Source of the DNA: Schistocerca nitens
Taxonomy: Eukaryota > Arthropoda > Insecta > Orthoptera > Acrididae
Direction of reading: 5' to 3'
Assembly (NCBI RefSeq): GCF_023898315.1
Contig: NC_064617.1
Span: 616,953,000-617,016,999 of the forward strand
DNA: 64,000 nucleotides
The notes under the pieces were generated by a model, which did no database searches, was not told the origin of the DNA, and saw only the letters and a list, made by a program, of their open reading frames with translations. Position numbers and translations under genes: made by a program. Of this stretch, positions 21,900-33,640 are shown piece by piece (positions within the stretch are counted from its first letter, which is position 1; each line of letters opens with the position of its first letter).

Positions 21900-23372
21900 T
21901 AAATTACACCAATGGCAAGATACCATTAACACCATTGTGTGGCAGCAATGATAATTATACCAATGACAGTCCCATTAAAACAGAGTTACTAAAGCACATT
22001 TTCCCCACTTCCTTCACCAAAGAAGAGTAAAAATTCCAGAATTTGAATGAAGAACAGCTCCCAACATGAATAACTTAGAAGCAGATAGCCTTGGTGTAGC
22101 GAAGCAACTTAAATCACCTAATGAAGGCAAGTCTTCCGGTCCAGATTGTATGTCAGTTAGGTCCCTTTGAGAGCATTCTGATGTAGGCTTATAGTTCCAT
22201 ATTCAGAAATCAACAACAACCACTTGCTCAACAAATGACCCGCACCTAAAGATGGGAAAGTAGCATAGGTCAAACCTGTACTCAAGAAAAGAAATAGCTG
22301 TAATCCGGAGAATTACAGACCCAGATCACTTACGTCGATTTGCAGTAGGATTCTGGAACATGTACTGTCTTTAAACATTAAGAACTACCTCAAAGAAAAC
22401 GATCTGTTGATAGCATGGGTTTGGAAAATATGGTTGTTGTTAAAAACAGCACGTACCGTATTCAGGCAGAGTAATGATTGCTGTTGATAGGGAATCACAA
22501 ATTGATTCCTCATTTCCAGATTTCCAAGAGTTTGACACCGTTCCTCACAAGCATCTTCTAACCAGTGGAGTATCATTTCAGTTGTGTGACTGGGTTCATG
22601 ATTTCATGTCAGAAGGGACACAGTTCGTAGTAGTTGACAGAAAGTCACAGTAAAACAGAAATGATATTTGGCATTCCCCTTTGCTGTCCCTAATTTGTAT
22701 AAATGTTGCGGGTACCAAGTCATGGAAAGATCAAAGCCAATTGCAAAATGAATTATCCAAGATATCTGTATTGTGTGAAAAGTGGCACATAACTCTAAAT
22801 AAAGTAACATGTGAGGTAATTGACATAAGTATGGGAGGCAATGCGTTAAATTTCGATTACATGATGAATCACACAAATTTAAAGGTTACCACTTCAGCCA
22901 AATATCTAGTTATGAGCAACTTACATTGGACATAGAAATGGTTGAAGAAAATACAGTGTTGAAGGGAGTGTGAACAGAAGACTGCATTTTATTGGAAAGA
23001 CAGCAGGTGCAACAGGTCTACTAAAGAGACTGCCTACTCTACACTTTTCTGTCCTCTTCTGGAGAATTGCTGTGTGGTATGAGATTCTTACGAGATAGGA
23101 CTGATGGAAAATGCCGAAAAAGTTAAGTGTTGGGCAGCTCATTTTGTATTACCATGAAACAGGAGTGAGAGAGTGTTACAGATATGATGCATGAGCTGGA
23201 GTGGCAATCCTTAAAAAATGGCATTTTTCATTGTAGCAAGATCTTTTGATGAAATTTCAATTGTTTACTTTGCATGTAGCTTGAGAGTGGAACAGTAGAG
23301 ATATAGTCTGACAGTGGATTGATGAATAGTCTGCCAGGAACTTGCAGAATAATCATTGAAATGTGATGTACG
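21900..23372 (+). mobile_element. Decayed non-LTR retrotransposon (Jockey-like RT)
   Basis: Plus-strand fragments in shifting frames recall insect LINE RT: KSSGPD near 22135, KPVLKKRN and NPENYRPRSLTSI (22275-22345), DFQEFDTVPHKHLL (22520-22560), LQNELSKISVLCEKWHITLN (22741-22800), and a C-terminal LKRLPTLH-type stretch near 23020. The catalytic FADD block is missing or unrecognisable between about 22650 and 22720. The 5' and 3' limits are approximate. Inactive. Confidence 0.65.
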
Positions 23373-24152
23373 CTATTAATTTGGTAACAGGAACGTGATA
23401 TATTATATTCATGGGAATGTTAACATTAGTGAGAAATGCATGTGGTCTTGTGACCAGAGACAGTATTTTAAAATAAAATGTCATCCTCTGGAACATTATC
23501 ACTTAGTCGGGGAAAATCAACAGTTGATATGGTAGCATCAGATCATAAGTCTACACTAATTTACAAACTAGATTTATAATTGTTTACAGGAAATCAGGTG
23601 TCGTTTGATCTTTAAGTTTCAAGGAAACTAACAGCAGTGTATTCACAGAAACAGTAGTGCTGCACCAGAGGCAGGGTGGGACCCAGGACTATCAAAGACT
23701 CCTGTGGTGAGGGTACTGCGACCTCACAATGTGGTAGCAATTGTAACAGATAACTTAAGTAACAGTTATTTATATCTTTATGTAGTACTTTCACTGCAGT
23801 TTTAGTAGCTACTGCCATCTTTATTAGCCTCTTTGGTGACAACAGGTTTTGCATCCTTGGCAACTTACATGAGTTTTATGAATAATGTTAGTAAGTTCCC
23901 CACTAGTAGGGAGAGAATTGTACCTTGGAATCGTTATTCAGACTTTCAGTTCTAGCCAGCTCTAATGGCACTTATTTTATGTGTGCTGCAATCTTCTTTT
24001 AAAGTTACAAAATTTACTGTGGAAATTTTCCAAACCTGAAAGATTGTTCCATGGTATAACTTGGTCATACACCTAGAAATATTCTGCTCAAATTTAAAAA
24101 TGTTAAAAAGTCGAGAAAGTCTTGTTGATACAGTATTTAATACCAAGAAATG
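23373..24152. other. Intronic, nothing recognised
   Basis: No coding domain, terminal repeat or structured motif found before the TA repeat at 24155. Confidence 0.5.
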
Positions 24153-24153
24153 G

Positions 24154-24154
<1 letters not shown>

Positions 24155-24196
<42 letters not shown>
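24155..24196 (+). repeat. (TA)n microsatellite, left
   Basis: Dinucleotide TA tract at the left edge of the inverted pseudo-LTR. The matching tract at 24707 lies at the equivalent boundary of the forward repeat. Confidence 0.9.
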
Positions 24197-24204
<8 letters not shown>

Positions 24205-24207
24205 AAA

Positions 24208-24244
24208 TTCAAGCTTTCGCAACAAACTGTTGCCTCATCAGGAA
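24208..24244 (-). ncRNA. Hammerhead motif, PLE family 2, inverted piece
   Basis: On the minus strand: CTGATGA (24241 down to 24235), G, GCAAC-AGTTT-GTTGC, GAAA, GC, TT, then GAA. Identical to the motif at 24555. The core matches the hammerhead consensus exactly. Confidence 0.7.
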
Positions 24245-24463
24245 AGAGGGAAGGAGAGGGAAAGACGAAAGGATGTGGGTTTTAAGGGAGAGGGTAAGGA
24301 GTCATTCCAATCCCGGGAGCGGAAAGACTTACCTTAGGGGGAAAAAAGGACAGGTATACACTCGCACACACACACATATCCATCCACACATACAGACACA
24401 ATGTATGTGTGGATGGATATGTGTGTGTGTGCGAGTGTATACCTGTCCTTTTTTCCCCCTAAG

Positions 24464-24673
24464 GTAAGTCTTTCCGCTCCCGGGATTGGAATGACTCCTT
24501 ACCCTCTCCCTTAAAACCCACATCCTTTCGTCTTTCCCTCTCCTTCCCTCTTTCCTGATGAGGCAACAGTTTGTTGCGAAAGCTTGAATTTTGTGTGTAT
24601 ATTTGTGTTTGTTTGTGTGTCTATCGACCTGCCAGCGCTTTTGTTTGGTAAGTCTCATCATCTTTCTTTTTAG
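24464..24673 (+). promoter_or_regulatory. Possible intron within the PLE pseudo-LTR
   Basis: A good donor (AAG/GTAAGT at 24464) and an acceptor preceded by a pyrimidine-rich stretch (CTTTCTTTTTAG ending at 24673) could define a 210-nt intron. An intron in the 5' untranslated part is known for Penelope itself. The hammerhead at 24555 would lie inside it. There is a second GTAAGT at 24648, too close to this acceptor. Inference only. Confidence 0.3.
24552..24590 (+). ncRNA. Hammerhead motif, PLE family 2, forward piece
   Basis: CTGATGA (24555-24561), one unpaired G, stem II GCAAC/GTTGC with loop AGTTT (24563-24577), GAAA (24578-24581), GC as minimal stem III, TT (24584-24585) and then GAA. Stem I is TTC (24552-24554) pairing with GAA (24586-24588). 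All core positions fit a type I hammerhead whose cleavage triplet would be CTT. Stem III of one or two pairs predicts low activity as a monomer, as described for PLE hammerheads. Confidence 0.72.
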
Positions 24674-24706
24674 ATATATTTTTTCCAAGTGGAATGTTTC
24701 CCTCTG

Positions 24707-24784
<78 letters not shown>
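24707..24784 (+). repeat. (TA)n microsatellite, right
   Basis: About 39 TA units between the pseudo-LTR end (TTTCCCTCTGT) and the truncated coding region. Length is probably polymorphic. Confidence 0.9.
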
Positions 24785-24787
<3 letters not shown>

Positions 24788-25671
24788 AGCAACAGTACCT
24801 CCATTATGACAGCTGCCACCCATTCCACATCAAACGGTCCCTTCCCTACAGCCTAGGTCTTCGTGGCAAACGAATCTGCTCCAGTCCGGAATCCCTGAAC
24901 CATTACACCAACAACCTGACAACAGCTTTTGCATCTCGCAACTACCCTCCCGACCTGGTACAGAAGCAAATAACCTGAGCCACCTCCTCATCCCCTCGAA
25001 CCCAGAATCCCGCACAGAAGAACCACAAAAGTGCCCCACTTGTGACAGGATACTTTCCGGGACTGGACCAGACTCTGAATGTGGCTCTCCAGCAGGGATA
25101 CGACTTCCTCAAATCCTGCCCTGAAATGAGATCCATCCTTCATGACATCCTCCCCACTCCACCAAGAGTGTCTTTCCGCCATCCACCTAACCTTCGTAAC
25201 CTGTTAGTTCATCCCTATGAAATCCCCAAACCACCTTCCCTACCCTCTGGCTCCTATCCTTGTAACTGCCCCCGGTGTAAAACCTGTCCCATGCACCCTC
25301 CCACCACCACCTACTCCAGTCCTGTAACCCGGAAGGTGTACACGATCAAAGGCTGAGCCACATGTGAAAGCACCCACGTGATTTACCAACTGACCTGCCT
25401 ACACTGTGATGCATTCTATGTGGGAATGACCAGCAACAAACTGTCCATTCGCATGAATGGACACAGGCAGACAGTGTTTGTTGGTAATGAGGATCACCCT
25501 GTGGCTAAACATGCCTTGGTGCACGGCCAGCACATCTTGGCACAGTGTTACACCGTCCGGGTTATCTGGATACTTCCCACCAACACCAGCCTATCCGAAC
25601 TCCGGAGATGGGAACTTGCTCTTCAATATATCCTCTCTTCCTGTTACCCACCAGGCCTCAATCTCCGCTAA
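24785..25671 (+). pseudogene. PLE family 2 C-terminal region with GIY-YIG endonuclease (truncated)
   Basis: The frames hold text from between RT and endonuclease (QTLNVALQQGYDFLKSCPEM; YPCNCPRCKTCPMHPP, a Cys-rich motif) followed by the GIY-YIG domain: VIYQLTCLHCDAFYVGMTSN then KLSIRMNGHR, HALVHGQH. The C-terminal end is RRWELALQYILSSCYPPGLN. One stop (TGA at about 25354-25356) splits it into 25042-25356 and 25378-25671. The RT core is absent, so the copy is 5'-truncated and inactive. The Cys-rich CxCPRCxxC linker is a known feature of several PLE groups and differs from family 1. Confidence 0.8.
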
Positions 25672-25956
25672 TTTCAAGTTGCCGCCACTCATACCTCACC
25701 TGTCATTCAACATCATCTTTGCCTCTTCACTTCTGCCTCGACTGACATCTCTGCCCAAACTCTTTGTCTTCAAATATGTGTGCTTGTGAAATGTCTGCTT
25801 GTGTCTGTATATGTGTGGATGGATATGTGTGTGTGTGCGAGTGTAACCCGTCCTTCCTTCCACCTAAGGTAAGTCTTTCCGCTCCCGGGATTGGAATGAC
25901 TCCTTACCCTCTCCCCTAAAACCCACATCCTTTCGTCTTTCCCTCTCCTTCCCTCT

Positions 25957-25995
25957 TTCCTGATGAGGCAACAGTTCGTTGCGAAAGCTTGAATT
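25957..25995 (+). ncRNA. Hammerhead motif, PLE family 2, 3' piece
   Basis: CTGATGA (25960-25966), G, GCAAC-AGTTC-GTTGC, GAAA (25983-25986), GCTT, GAA. It differs from the 24555 copy by one loop base (T to C), so pairing and the core are conserved. It lies near the 3' end of the element, as expected for a PLE pseudo-LTR. Confidence 0.72.
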
Positions 25996-26014
25996 TTGTG
26001 TGTGTGTTTGTGTT

Positions 26015-26480
26015 TGCAATCCTGAAGCTTATGAAAGAATAGTACTAAGTATGATTGGTACTGGTAAATTCAAGCATAAAGATGGTGCAGTAGGCACAGT
26101 TGCAATTGCTTATGCTGGTATAGGAGTAATATCTGTCAGAATTTACAATTTGGCATTTGTATTTCCATTTGATAAAATATGAAATTGTCTGAAGATTTAT
26201 GGCTCTGTCTACGACATGAGGAAGGATACATGGTTAGAGGAAAGTTTCTTCAGTAAACTAAGTGGAATCATGATAGCTAGACTGGACTCAGAGAAGCATA
26301 TCCCTTTGTGGCCACAGAGCTTATGTCGTAACATACAAAAATACTTATTCAGTCTGTAACTCAATGGAGCATTTGAGGGATTCTTGTGATTACAGAAGGC
26401 GTGCAGACCTTCCTAGTGAAACAGCCTATCAGCAGATAAAACATACTGATAAATATACAACCATTTTGTCAAGCTGAAAT
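26015..26480 (+). pseudogene. LINE ORF1 remnant (nucleic-acid-binding protein)
   Basis: Frame fragments include NPEAYERIVLSMIG, DGAVGTVAIAYAG, VRIYNLAFVFPFDKI, RIARL-like text and SVCNSMEHLRDSCDYRRRA. The last resembles a CCHC zinc knuckle lacking its first Cys. This layout resembles ORF1 proteins of insect LINEs that bind their own RNA. Stops after PFDKI and elsewhere disable it. The 5' boundary coincides with the PLE end at about 26012. Confidence 0.5.
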
Positions 26481-27549
26481 GAAGTCATAGCTTTGCAGTC
26501 CAGTCAACACAATCAAGTATCTGAATAGAGGATGTGGACACTGCAGTGAAAACAGGTGAAGTGGAAGTTGCGAGCGCATTGGAGTCAGTTGTACCACAAA
26601 CTGACGAACTTGATATCCTCCAACAGTGTCAATACAATACGACTGACCAGACAGAAATGAAAAGGAAAGCAGATAGCATGGATCAAGCTGAAGAAACTCA
26701 GCAATGAATCCATGAAGTACACGACAGGTACCGTTAATCAAGAAATAAGTTAGCTGTCGAGAACTATGGCAAAGTAGTAGGAAATTATGCACACTACAAA
26801 TGAGGAAAAAGTGGTTAAGGTATGAATAAGTTATGAAGAAACTGAAGCAAACACAGATGTGATAGAAATAAAGGAGCTCCCTGTGGCTAATGATACATAA
26901 AACAGCAATACGGAAAAGAGTGGCCTCACTGGTTACTACCACAGAGAGACCCAGGAGCAGACAACGAACAGTGAAAAAAAACAGGAAAGACACAGAGAGG
27001 ATATTGACACTTCGGTGTTAAGAAAAGAAACCTAAGTATGAAAATGAAGATCAAGTAGACATGTCAGTCACAGTTGTGCCCACACAAGAGTATGAGGATG
27101 TGGGACAAATGAATCATAAAAATAGATCCTGGTTTGATGAACGCCCTTATACAGCAGGAGGTATTTTATAATTCTTTTAAAATCCATCCCCAAACATACT
27201 AGGCTTCAATGAAGCAGACCTATACCAATGCCAACAATAAATGTAAATAAATTAACGAGGAAATATGAAATAATCGTTACTTGCCGATTTCTGTGTAGCA
27301 ATCCTACAAGAAATTTGGACTGACAAAATAGAGGTTACATCCAACAAATCTTAATCAAAGATCATCAGGAGTGATGGAGGCAGGACATGTACATTAGTGA
27401 GAGAGAGAATTCTATTTTCAGAAACAGAACTATTGTATTATGGCTGTAGAATATATGGACTTTTTCTGACATCTTAATAGTTAGTATATATACCCCTTCT
27501 GGGCCAGGTAACAAAACAGAGAGCAAAATTTTTTAGGACAGAAGGATAC

Positions 27550-28570
27550 TTGTTGTGTAAGAATCTACAGGAAATTGCCTTAGATGGTGATATAAACTGT
27601 GAATTGAATGTTATTGGTCAATGTTTAAACTTCAGCACTTCATCAGAACTAATGACACTCATTGAAAGCCTTGGCTTCCACAACACATGGAAAGCAAAAA
27701 ATACACCAGTATCGACTTACAGAAACATACATCAGTGAGAAGGCGGGCTAAATTTATGCAACAGTGTCATTAAAAACAAATGAAGTAAATTCTGAAATAA
27801 CAGCTTTCGCCTTCTCTGATCTTTGCTGTTGCATGACCTACATCAAGATGTAAAAGCAGCAAGTCAAATGTGTAAGAGGGACTTGGAAGCTGAATGTCAG
27901 AATTTGAACACGAATTTCATGGCGTAGGGCAGATGTGTACAAAGGACTGAACTGGTGGGCAAAGCTGCCAAAGCCAAGGTTTAAGTAGTGGTTAATACTC
28001 TTTTCAAGCTACAAATGGAGGGAGCAGGAAGACACATTCAATTCTTATTATTCATGTCTCTGTGTAGCATACATACAAACATAGGGTGTGATTGGCGAAG
28101 TATTAACAGGATCGTCTGAAAGTAAAACCAAAATAATCAATGGAGTTGAGAACAAACACTGTTGTATCATCTTCTCAGACACAACAAAAGGAGGAATCAA
28201 ACAGATAGTAAAAGAACACAATCGGAGGAAGGCAATGTGGTGAGAGATCAGAACAGAATTCAGCAAGAAGTCCATAAATACTTTCAAATCTCCAGGGTGA
28301 GGATGTTACCAATGATAGAGAAGCATGAGACATGTAACAGACAAGCATGACACTGAAGAAATTCTTGCATCAATAGGACTAGCAGCAAAAGGGAAGTCAC
28401 CAGGCTTAGATAGAATACCCACTGAGTTTTATAAGAAATTTTTCAAGATGATAAAACAGCATATCTCTGGTGTCATGAATTACATTTGGACACATGATGA
28501 TATTCTGAGAGGTTTTAAAGGATTAGTTGCGCTTGATCCAAAAGGAACAAAGGCAAAACCTTTTTCTTAG
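27550..28570 (+). pseudogene. LINE endonuclease and RT remnant
   Basis: At 27550-27735 DGDINCELN recalls the GDFN block of APE endonucleases. At 28325-28570 IGLAAKGKSPGLDRIPTEFY is a typical first RT block. Further RT text (SAGILSVDFLKAFERM) follows near 28755-28800. Frames are broken between these blocks. Confidence 0.6.
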
Positions 28571-28830
28571 TTGAGGCTTATCTCCTTTTTCTACTGTGAC
28601 TGTAAGACATTAAGAGAACTTTGAAGACTAGGCTGAAACAGGTGGTGAAGAAAGTCGTATGAGACAAGCACTACAAGCGCTGTTATTGGCAAATATGTAG
28701 TACAGACTGTAACTTAAGTTGATAGGGGCAATGTCAACAAGAAAACTGAGTGCAGGCATATTATCAGTCGACTTCTTGAAAGCATTTGAGAGAATGAGTT
28801 AGCGGTATTATTTTTTTAAAGAAATTTTCT

Positions 28831-29273
28831 CCATATGACTAGATTCGTGGTAATTTATTTCACACAATCGGGATTTAGGCTCTATAACCATTCTCAAGCG
28901 CAATTTGTAATCGCAAAAAATGTGCGACCTGTGTAAATGAAGTGACATCGTTGAAATAACAATTATATGGTTTTATGAGCCAATCATCATTACTTTATTA
29001 CTTAAATAATAAATATTACCCCAGTTATGACTCTCGGGAGTCTGGTACCACAGTTATCTTACATGGTGTACTGTTTCTTCAGTGACGAGGGCTTCCACAC
29101 TCTTTGCATTCGTTAACCTTCAACTCTTATATAAATGCAGAGTTTTATGGATAATGCTTTTGATGGGCAGTTTGTCAGACATATCTCCTTATTTTGAAAT
29201 AATTTTTATTCAGTTTTAGATGTTGAAGGTGGGGGACTTTGCATCTCAGTATTCTGGGACTGTGTCACATATT
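28831..29273. other. Intronic, nothing recognised
   Basis: No domain, repeat pair or RNA signature found. Confidence 0.5.
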
Positions 29274-29275
29274 TA

Positions 29276-30575
29276 TAAAGGGCGTTCAAAAAGTTTTTCT
29301 TAGTTGTCTCTAATTTTTTTATTTTTTGCAGGAGGAGAATGAAATTTTTTGTGAACACCCTTGGAACATCTAGCTATACATTGTGCCTACTCAATGTAGC
29401 CTCCACCAGCTGGGACACATCTGGCCAAACGTTCTTTTCATGACGTAAATGCACTTTGGTAAAATTCTGGGGATTGTCTTTTACACCATTGCTTGACGCA
29501 GAAAATAAGGTCTTAGTCATTATCAAATGTGGGCCTTCAGACGACCAAAGAGGTAAAGCCAAGTCCAGACTGTAGGGAGGATGAGGAACAATTTTCCAAC
29601 CCATTTTCCTGATTTTCTCTTGCATCAAAACGGCTGTATGGGGTTTGGCATTGTCATGGTGTTGTCTGATGAGCTGACCCTGAAGCTGTGGTCTGTGGGT
29701 CTTTATGGCACGTCACAGCTTGTCCAGTGACAAACAGTAAAAGGTCCCGGTTAATTGTGGAGCCAGGTTCCAAAAAGTCAATGAAAATAACACCACACTG
29801 ATCCCAGAAGAAGGAGGCCATAACCTTTTGGCCTGCTGTTCATGGAAGTCTTGGTTTCTTCTTCCAAGGGGAACCCGGATGACGTCACTCCACAGATTGG
29901 GTTTTGCTCTTGGGTTCAGACAAAAACAACCATATTCCATTGTGGGTAATGGCACTGTCAAAACACTGTTTCCACTCTTCGGTAAAGGTCTTCATGAGAT
30001 CCTCGCACACATACTATCTTATTTTTTTCGTATTTCCTGACAATTATCTAGGCACCCAACGTGCACAGATTTTTCTGTACCCTAGTGACTGTACCAGTGA
30101 TACCACACTACCCAATGACAAACGAGTCATTTCAGCAAGCTGTTGTGTCATCACACATCTGTCATTTTGGATGATTTGATCAATGGTCTCCATATTCATA
30201 TCACTCACTGGCGCCGATGTTGTACCGCATCGTGAATTTTCCAGTAGAGAGAAATCACCTTTTTTAAACCTCTGCAACCACCACTGGATACCACTGCGAT
30301 CGACTGTGTCCTCCCCATAAACAGAGAGCAACTTCCTATGAATCTATATGGCAGAGTCATCACCAGTCCTGAAGAGGAACTCCATCACCGACCATTGTCG
30401 CAACTTGACATCTGCCTCATGTTCCATTATGGGTCACCTGTAAATAAAAGAAAATACTTTTATATACCAACTTATAGCTAAATGTTTCAAGTAACTTCAC
30501 AAAAAATTTCATTCTCCTTCTGCAAAAATAAAAAAAATTGCAGACGACTGTGCAAAACTTTTTGAACGCCCTTTG
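29276..30575 (-). mobile_element. Mariner (SETMAR-type family), complete length but inactive
   Basis: Ends are TAAAGGGCGTTCAAAAAG and, reversed, CAAAGGGCGTTCAAAAAG, flanked by TA (29274-29275, 30576-30577). The inner terminal region AAAATTTCATTCTCCT is also shared by both ends. Length is 1300 bp, normal for a mariner. One transposase frame runs on the minus strand with several disruptions. Confidence 0.88.
29371..30427 (-). pseudogene. Mariner transposase, disrupted
   Basis: It starts MEHEADVKLRQWSVMEFLF at 30427 and has an early stop after GDDSAI. The helix-turn-helix region follows (HRKLLSVYGEDTVDRSGIQW; TRLSLGSVVSLVQSLGYRKI; CARWVPR). The catalytic domain is degraded. Near the end HPPYSLDLAL stands for the usual HPPYSPDLAP (Pro to Leu), followed by a frameshift. 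Inactive. Confidence 0.8.
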
Positions 30576-30647
30576 TAATTTAAATCTGACAGGAGCTGAT
30601 AAAGTTTTGTAGCAATAGAAAAGTGCACCAGAAGCCATCATGCTTGC

Positions 30648-31897
30648 TGTTGCAGGGTCTCAGGGTCGAATCTGAGACCCAAGTTGGCAGAGCTGAAGCC
30701 AGGATCCACCGAGCCATATTTCATCAGTAGGCTGAGCAAGTTCAAGGGTATCAAGGGGCAGTTCAGAGTGATACAGCGGTATTTGGTAACATTTCCTTAT
30801 TCCAATAATTTACAGTACTCGATGGGTGAAGTGTAGTGTTGGCGTGCCATCCGTGCACTGTCCTGCGAGTCCAGCCAGCTCAGCAGACTCCTGGTATGCC
30901 GATGCTGCTGCTGCCATCATCAGGGCTGCCCTGTTGGAAGTCAGCCATGTTCTCACGGTCCCCACCTGTCAATGCATTGCGACTTGCACTGCGCTGCTGC
31001 CCGTGATTCCGGAGACCGCTACAGTCCCTGGTCCTCGTCGCCCTCTACCCCGTTTGGCTTGCTCTGTCTGACCATGGGATGAAGGTGGGTGTACTGATCA
31101 CCCGTGGCGCAACTTGCAGCTAGTGGTGCTTGCCGGATGGCAACACCCACCTCCGTCTTTACTGCCGTTGCAGAGCTGCTGTGCCTCATGCAGCGTATGC
31201 CTCACCCAGAACCCAGTATGCCAGGTGTGAAGCGAATGTGGCCCGCAGACTCAAGTGGAACTTAGCCCCTCCTGGATCCATTACAGACCGCTTTCACTGC
31301 CCTCTTTCAGGCAGACTGTGCGATCTCCAAGTTCGAGGCTGCCATTCCGCCCCACCCCGGTGTTGTGTCCCTGGAGGTGGGATATAGCCCAAACAAGTAA
31401 ATAGAATACAAGTTTATGCAGAATACTTATAACATTGCTGTCAGACTGGCCACTATAATCAAAGACCAGCACAGGTCCGTCCCGACACTTTAATGACCTG
31501 GCACACTCTGTCCCAAGCTAAAATTGCCCGTCTATTAATATTGGTTTCTCCCTCACTTCTGATGTAGTGTCAGAGAGAGACAGAAACTATGGCAGGGACA
31601 AATTCCCCCACATCAGCCATTTACAAATCGCCACTCTTGGCTCTGGCCTAGTGCCCCACCTCCTACATGGCACTAAGTTAAAGGAACACTGCAGTTTCCT
31701 ACTTCATTGTTGCTCCACTCAAAACAAATCGTGCGTGCAATACCTCCATTGCAGCCATGTTTATCTTGCCTGGCCTACTGGCTGTCAACTGTTACCACTC
31801 TCTGCCAGCGGCCTCAGATTTCGTCACCCAACCGTGCCTTCATTGAATTTTGATAAAATTTCCCTTTCCCTCGACTAGGACTGACACTAGCACAGCA
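30648..31897 (-). repeat. Gypsy 3' LTR
   Basis: 1250 bp, starting TGTTGCAG and ending CACAGCA on the plus strand (TG...CA ends). It matches 40643-41961 throughout, with scattered substitutions. The approximately 60-bp segment at about 41090-41150 of the other LTR is absent here. Confidence 0.9.
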
Positions 31898-31914
31898 CAC
31901 CTCCTTCCTTTCAA
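31898..31914 (-). promoter_or_regulatory. Polypurine tract
   Basis: The minus strand reads GAAAGGAAGGAGGTG directly before the 3' LTR, the expected place and composition for the plus-strand primer of an LTR retroelement. Confidence 0.75.
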
Positions 31915-33640
31915 CAAGATTCGTCTCGAATTGAGATAAAACAGATGTAGCCTGTATCTGCGTAAACATTCCTTGTTCACAAAACTTACATTCTACAGAC
32001 TAAAACTAACGAGAACATCAAAATATTAACTCTATGCCTATACACTGTTTACGCTGGTTACCCATGCCAGAGGCAACTGATGTGTTGGCACCTCCTCCAC
32101 TGGTGTATGTTTCCACATTGTCCACAAAGACTCAAGAAAAATAGTAAAACGGCACACCCTGTGGCTGAAATACCCATTGTTATTTCCTGTTGCTCTGATG
32201 CTGTTGTAATGTTTGAATGTGTTCCAATACTTTATTAACTGTGATAGATCATTCCTGTGCATTAATGTGCGTAAAACTCTAGGTTTAAAGTGGAGTTCAA
32301 ATATGTCAGATTCTGCACTGGTAATATCTCCAGGACCCATTCCGGATAAATCAACGTACCTTGAAACAAAGTTAAAGCTGTGTCACCCGTACATGATGCT
32401 GTAAGACGGAAATCCTCTCCCACAATCTCACAAACCATACCATTTATAATTATTTCACTCTCCCGCAGTTGCAACCTCCTTATTTTATCCGCTCTCTGAT
32501 TGTCGGCGTAAGTACTGAATATAACCAATGTGTCCCTACCTTCTGGAAGTAGGAATGTGTCGATAACACCTCTTTCTCACAATCGGAGCCATCCGACTTC
32601 GCATGTACTACTGTCTGAAAAAACTGGTTGATTAGGGCAAATCATCACTCGTCCTTGCGTACAATGTTCCACTATGACAATGGTAGTACTCCGTGGCTTC
32701 TCAGCTCGCTGAAATTAAAAGTATGTCTCTTGGCCTAATCTGCACCCATTTGCTGATCTCCTTCCATTTGACTGGGTAGGGATGAATTGTATAACACTCA
32801 TGTCGTGATTCAGCTCCGACTACTAGAAAATTGAAATTGATGTAAACTTGCACCCCATCGCACCTGTACCAATGATACATGAAAGAATATTGGTATAGCG
32901 GCCGTGTTACCTCCACTACATATTCTATATCTGGTGGAAATTGCCTCTTTGCTAATTGTAATCCTCTGTAAAGATCATCTGGCGAGAATAGCACTGGACT
33001 AATATGCCTGTTTACTGCATGATATACTGCTTTCTGTAAGATCATAACTTCTGTACGTGCATCACTTAATCAGTCTGCTAATGCCCTGAGCAACCTGGCA
33101 ATAGCCAACTTACCATTCAATATGTTAAATCATTTCTGCAGTATCTCTAAATCGCTATTTATGGTTTCCCATGTCTTTCTCGTATATCGAGTCAACGCCT
33201 CTAAGGTTTGTACGAGCTTCATGTCATTAAAGACACTCTTTTCTAGGCTTGACAAGCATGTTGCATGCCACTCTGTGGTTCCTCCACCTCACTGACCGCT
33301 TGCTCCACCTGCATTACCAATTGATTCAATGCTCGGACATCATTGTCATCCGCTGTACCAAATACTGTTTTCAGTATCTTCCCCCCTGCATTTATCCATC
33401 CCCTCTTGCGCCTAGTTACCGCCTGTGGCACACTCTCCACTAAACAAGACAATTGCTCCCTAAGTTTAGAATAAGTCAACTGTAATTATTGATACTTCCC
33501 TTGTACTTCTTTTAATATGTGACTCCTTTCCCCCTCGGTATACAATTCTGAGAATGATTCCTGTAATTTTCGTACTTCATTCTTGATCTTCCATACCTCT
33601 ATTGTTGTTCGTAGCGACCACTTATGACTTGTTACTAATA

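Larger units (their letters stand above)
24198..24598. repeat. 401-bp near-perfect palindrome of PLE pseudo-LTR pieces
   Basis: Left arm 24198-24393 pairs with right arm 24403-24598 (positions sum to 48796) around the 9-nt spacer 24394-24402. I noticed no mismatch in the stretches I compared by eye. It would form a long cruciform or hairpin. Confidence 0.88.
24155..26014 (+). mobile_element. Penelope-like element family 2, composite and 5'-truncated
   Basis: The order is a (TA)n tract, an inverted pseudo-LTR piece (24198-24393), a 9-bp spacer, a forward pseudo-LTR piece (24403 to about 24706), a second (TA)n tract (24707-24784), a truncated coding region ending in a GIY-YIG domain (24785-25671), and a 3' pseudo-LTR piece (about 25790-26012) directly repeating the forward one. 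Head-to-head plus tandem partial copies of this kind are typical of Penelope insertions. Three hammerhead motifs lie in the three pseudo-LTR pieces. The right end abuts LINE sequence at about 26015. Confidence 0.82.
26015..28830 (+). mobile_element. Decayed two-ORF LINE, 5' end cut by the PLE
   Basis: ORF1-like text (26015-26480) is followed by degraded sequence, an endonuclease remnant (about 27250-27735) and RT pieces (28325-28830). RT blocks include GKSPGLDRIPTEFYKKFFK and SVDFLKAFERM, which resemble L1/Tx1-type RT. The order ORF1-EN-RT fits a plus-strand LINE. Many stops interrupt it. The 3' end is not identified. Confidence 0.65.

Noticed and set aside
24061-24809. Open frames rich in Tyr-Ile repeats
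   Set aside because: They are translations of the (TA)n microsatellites and the palindrome, not genes.
30826-31387. Pro/Cys/Arg-rich open frames at 30826-31387 and 40788-41480
   Set aside because: They lie in the two LTRs of the Gypsy element at corresponding positions, so the composition reflects the LTR, and no domain is recognisable.
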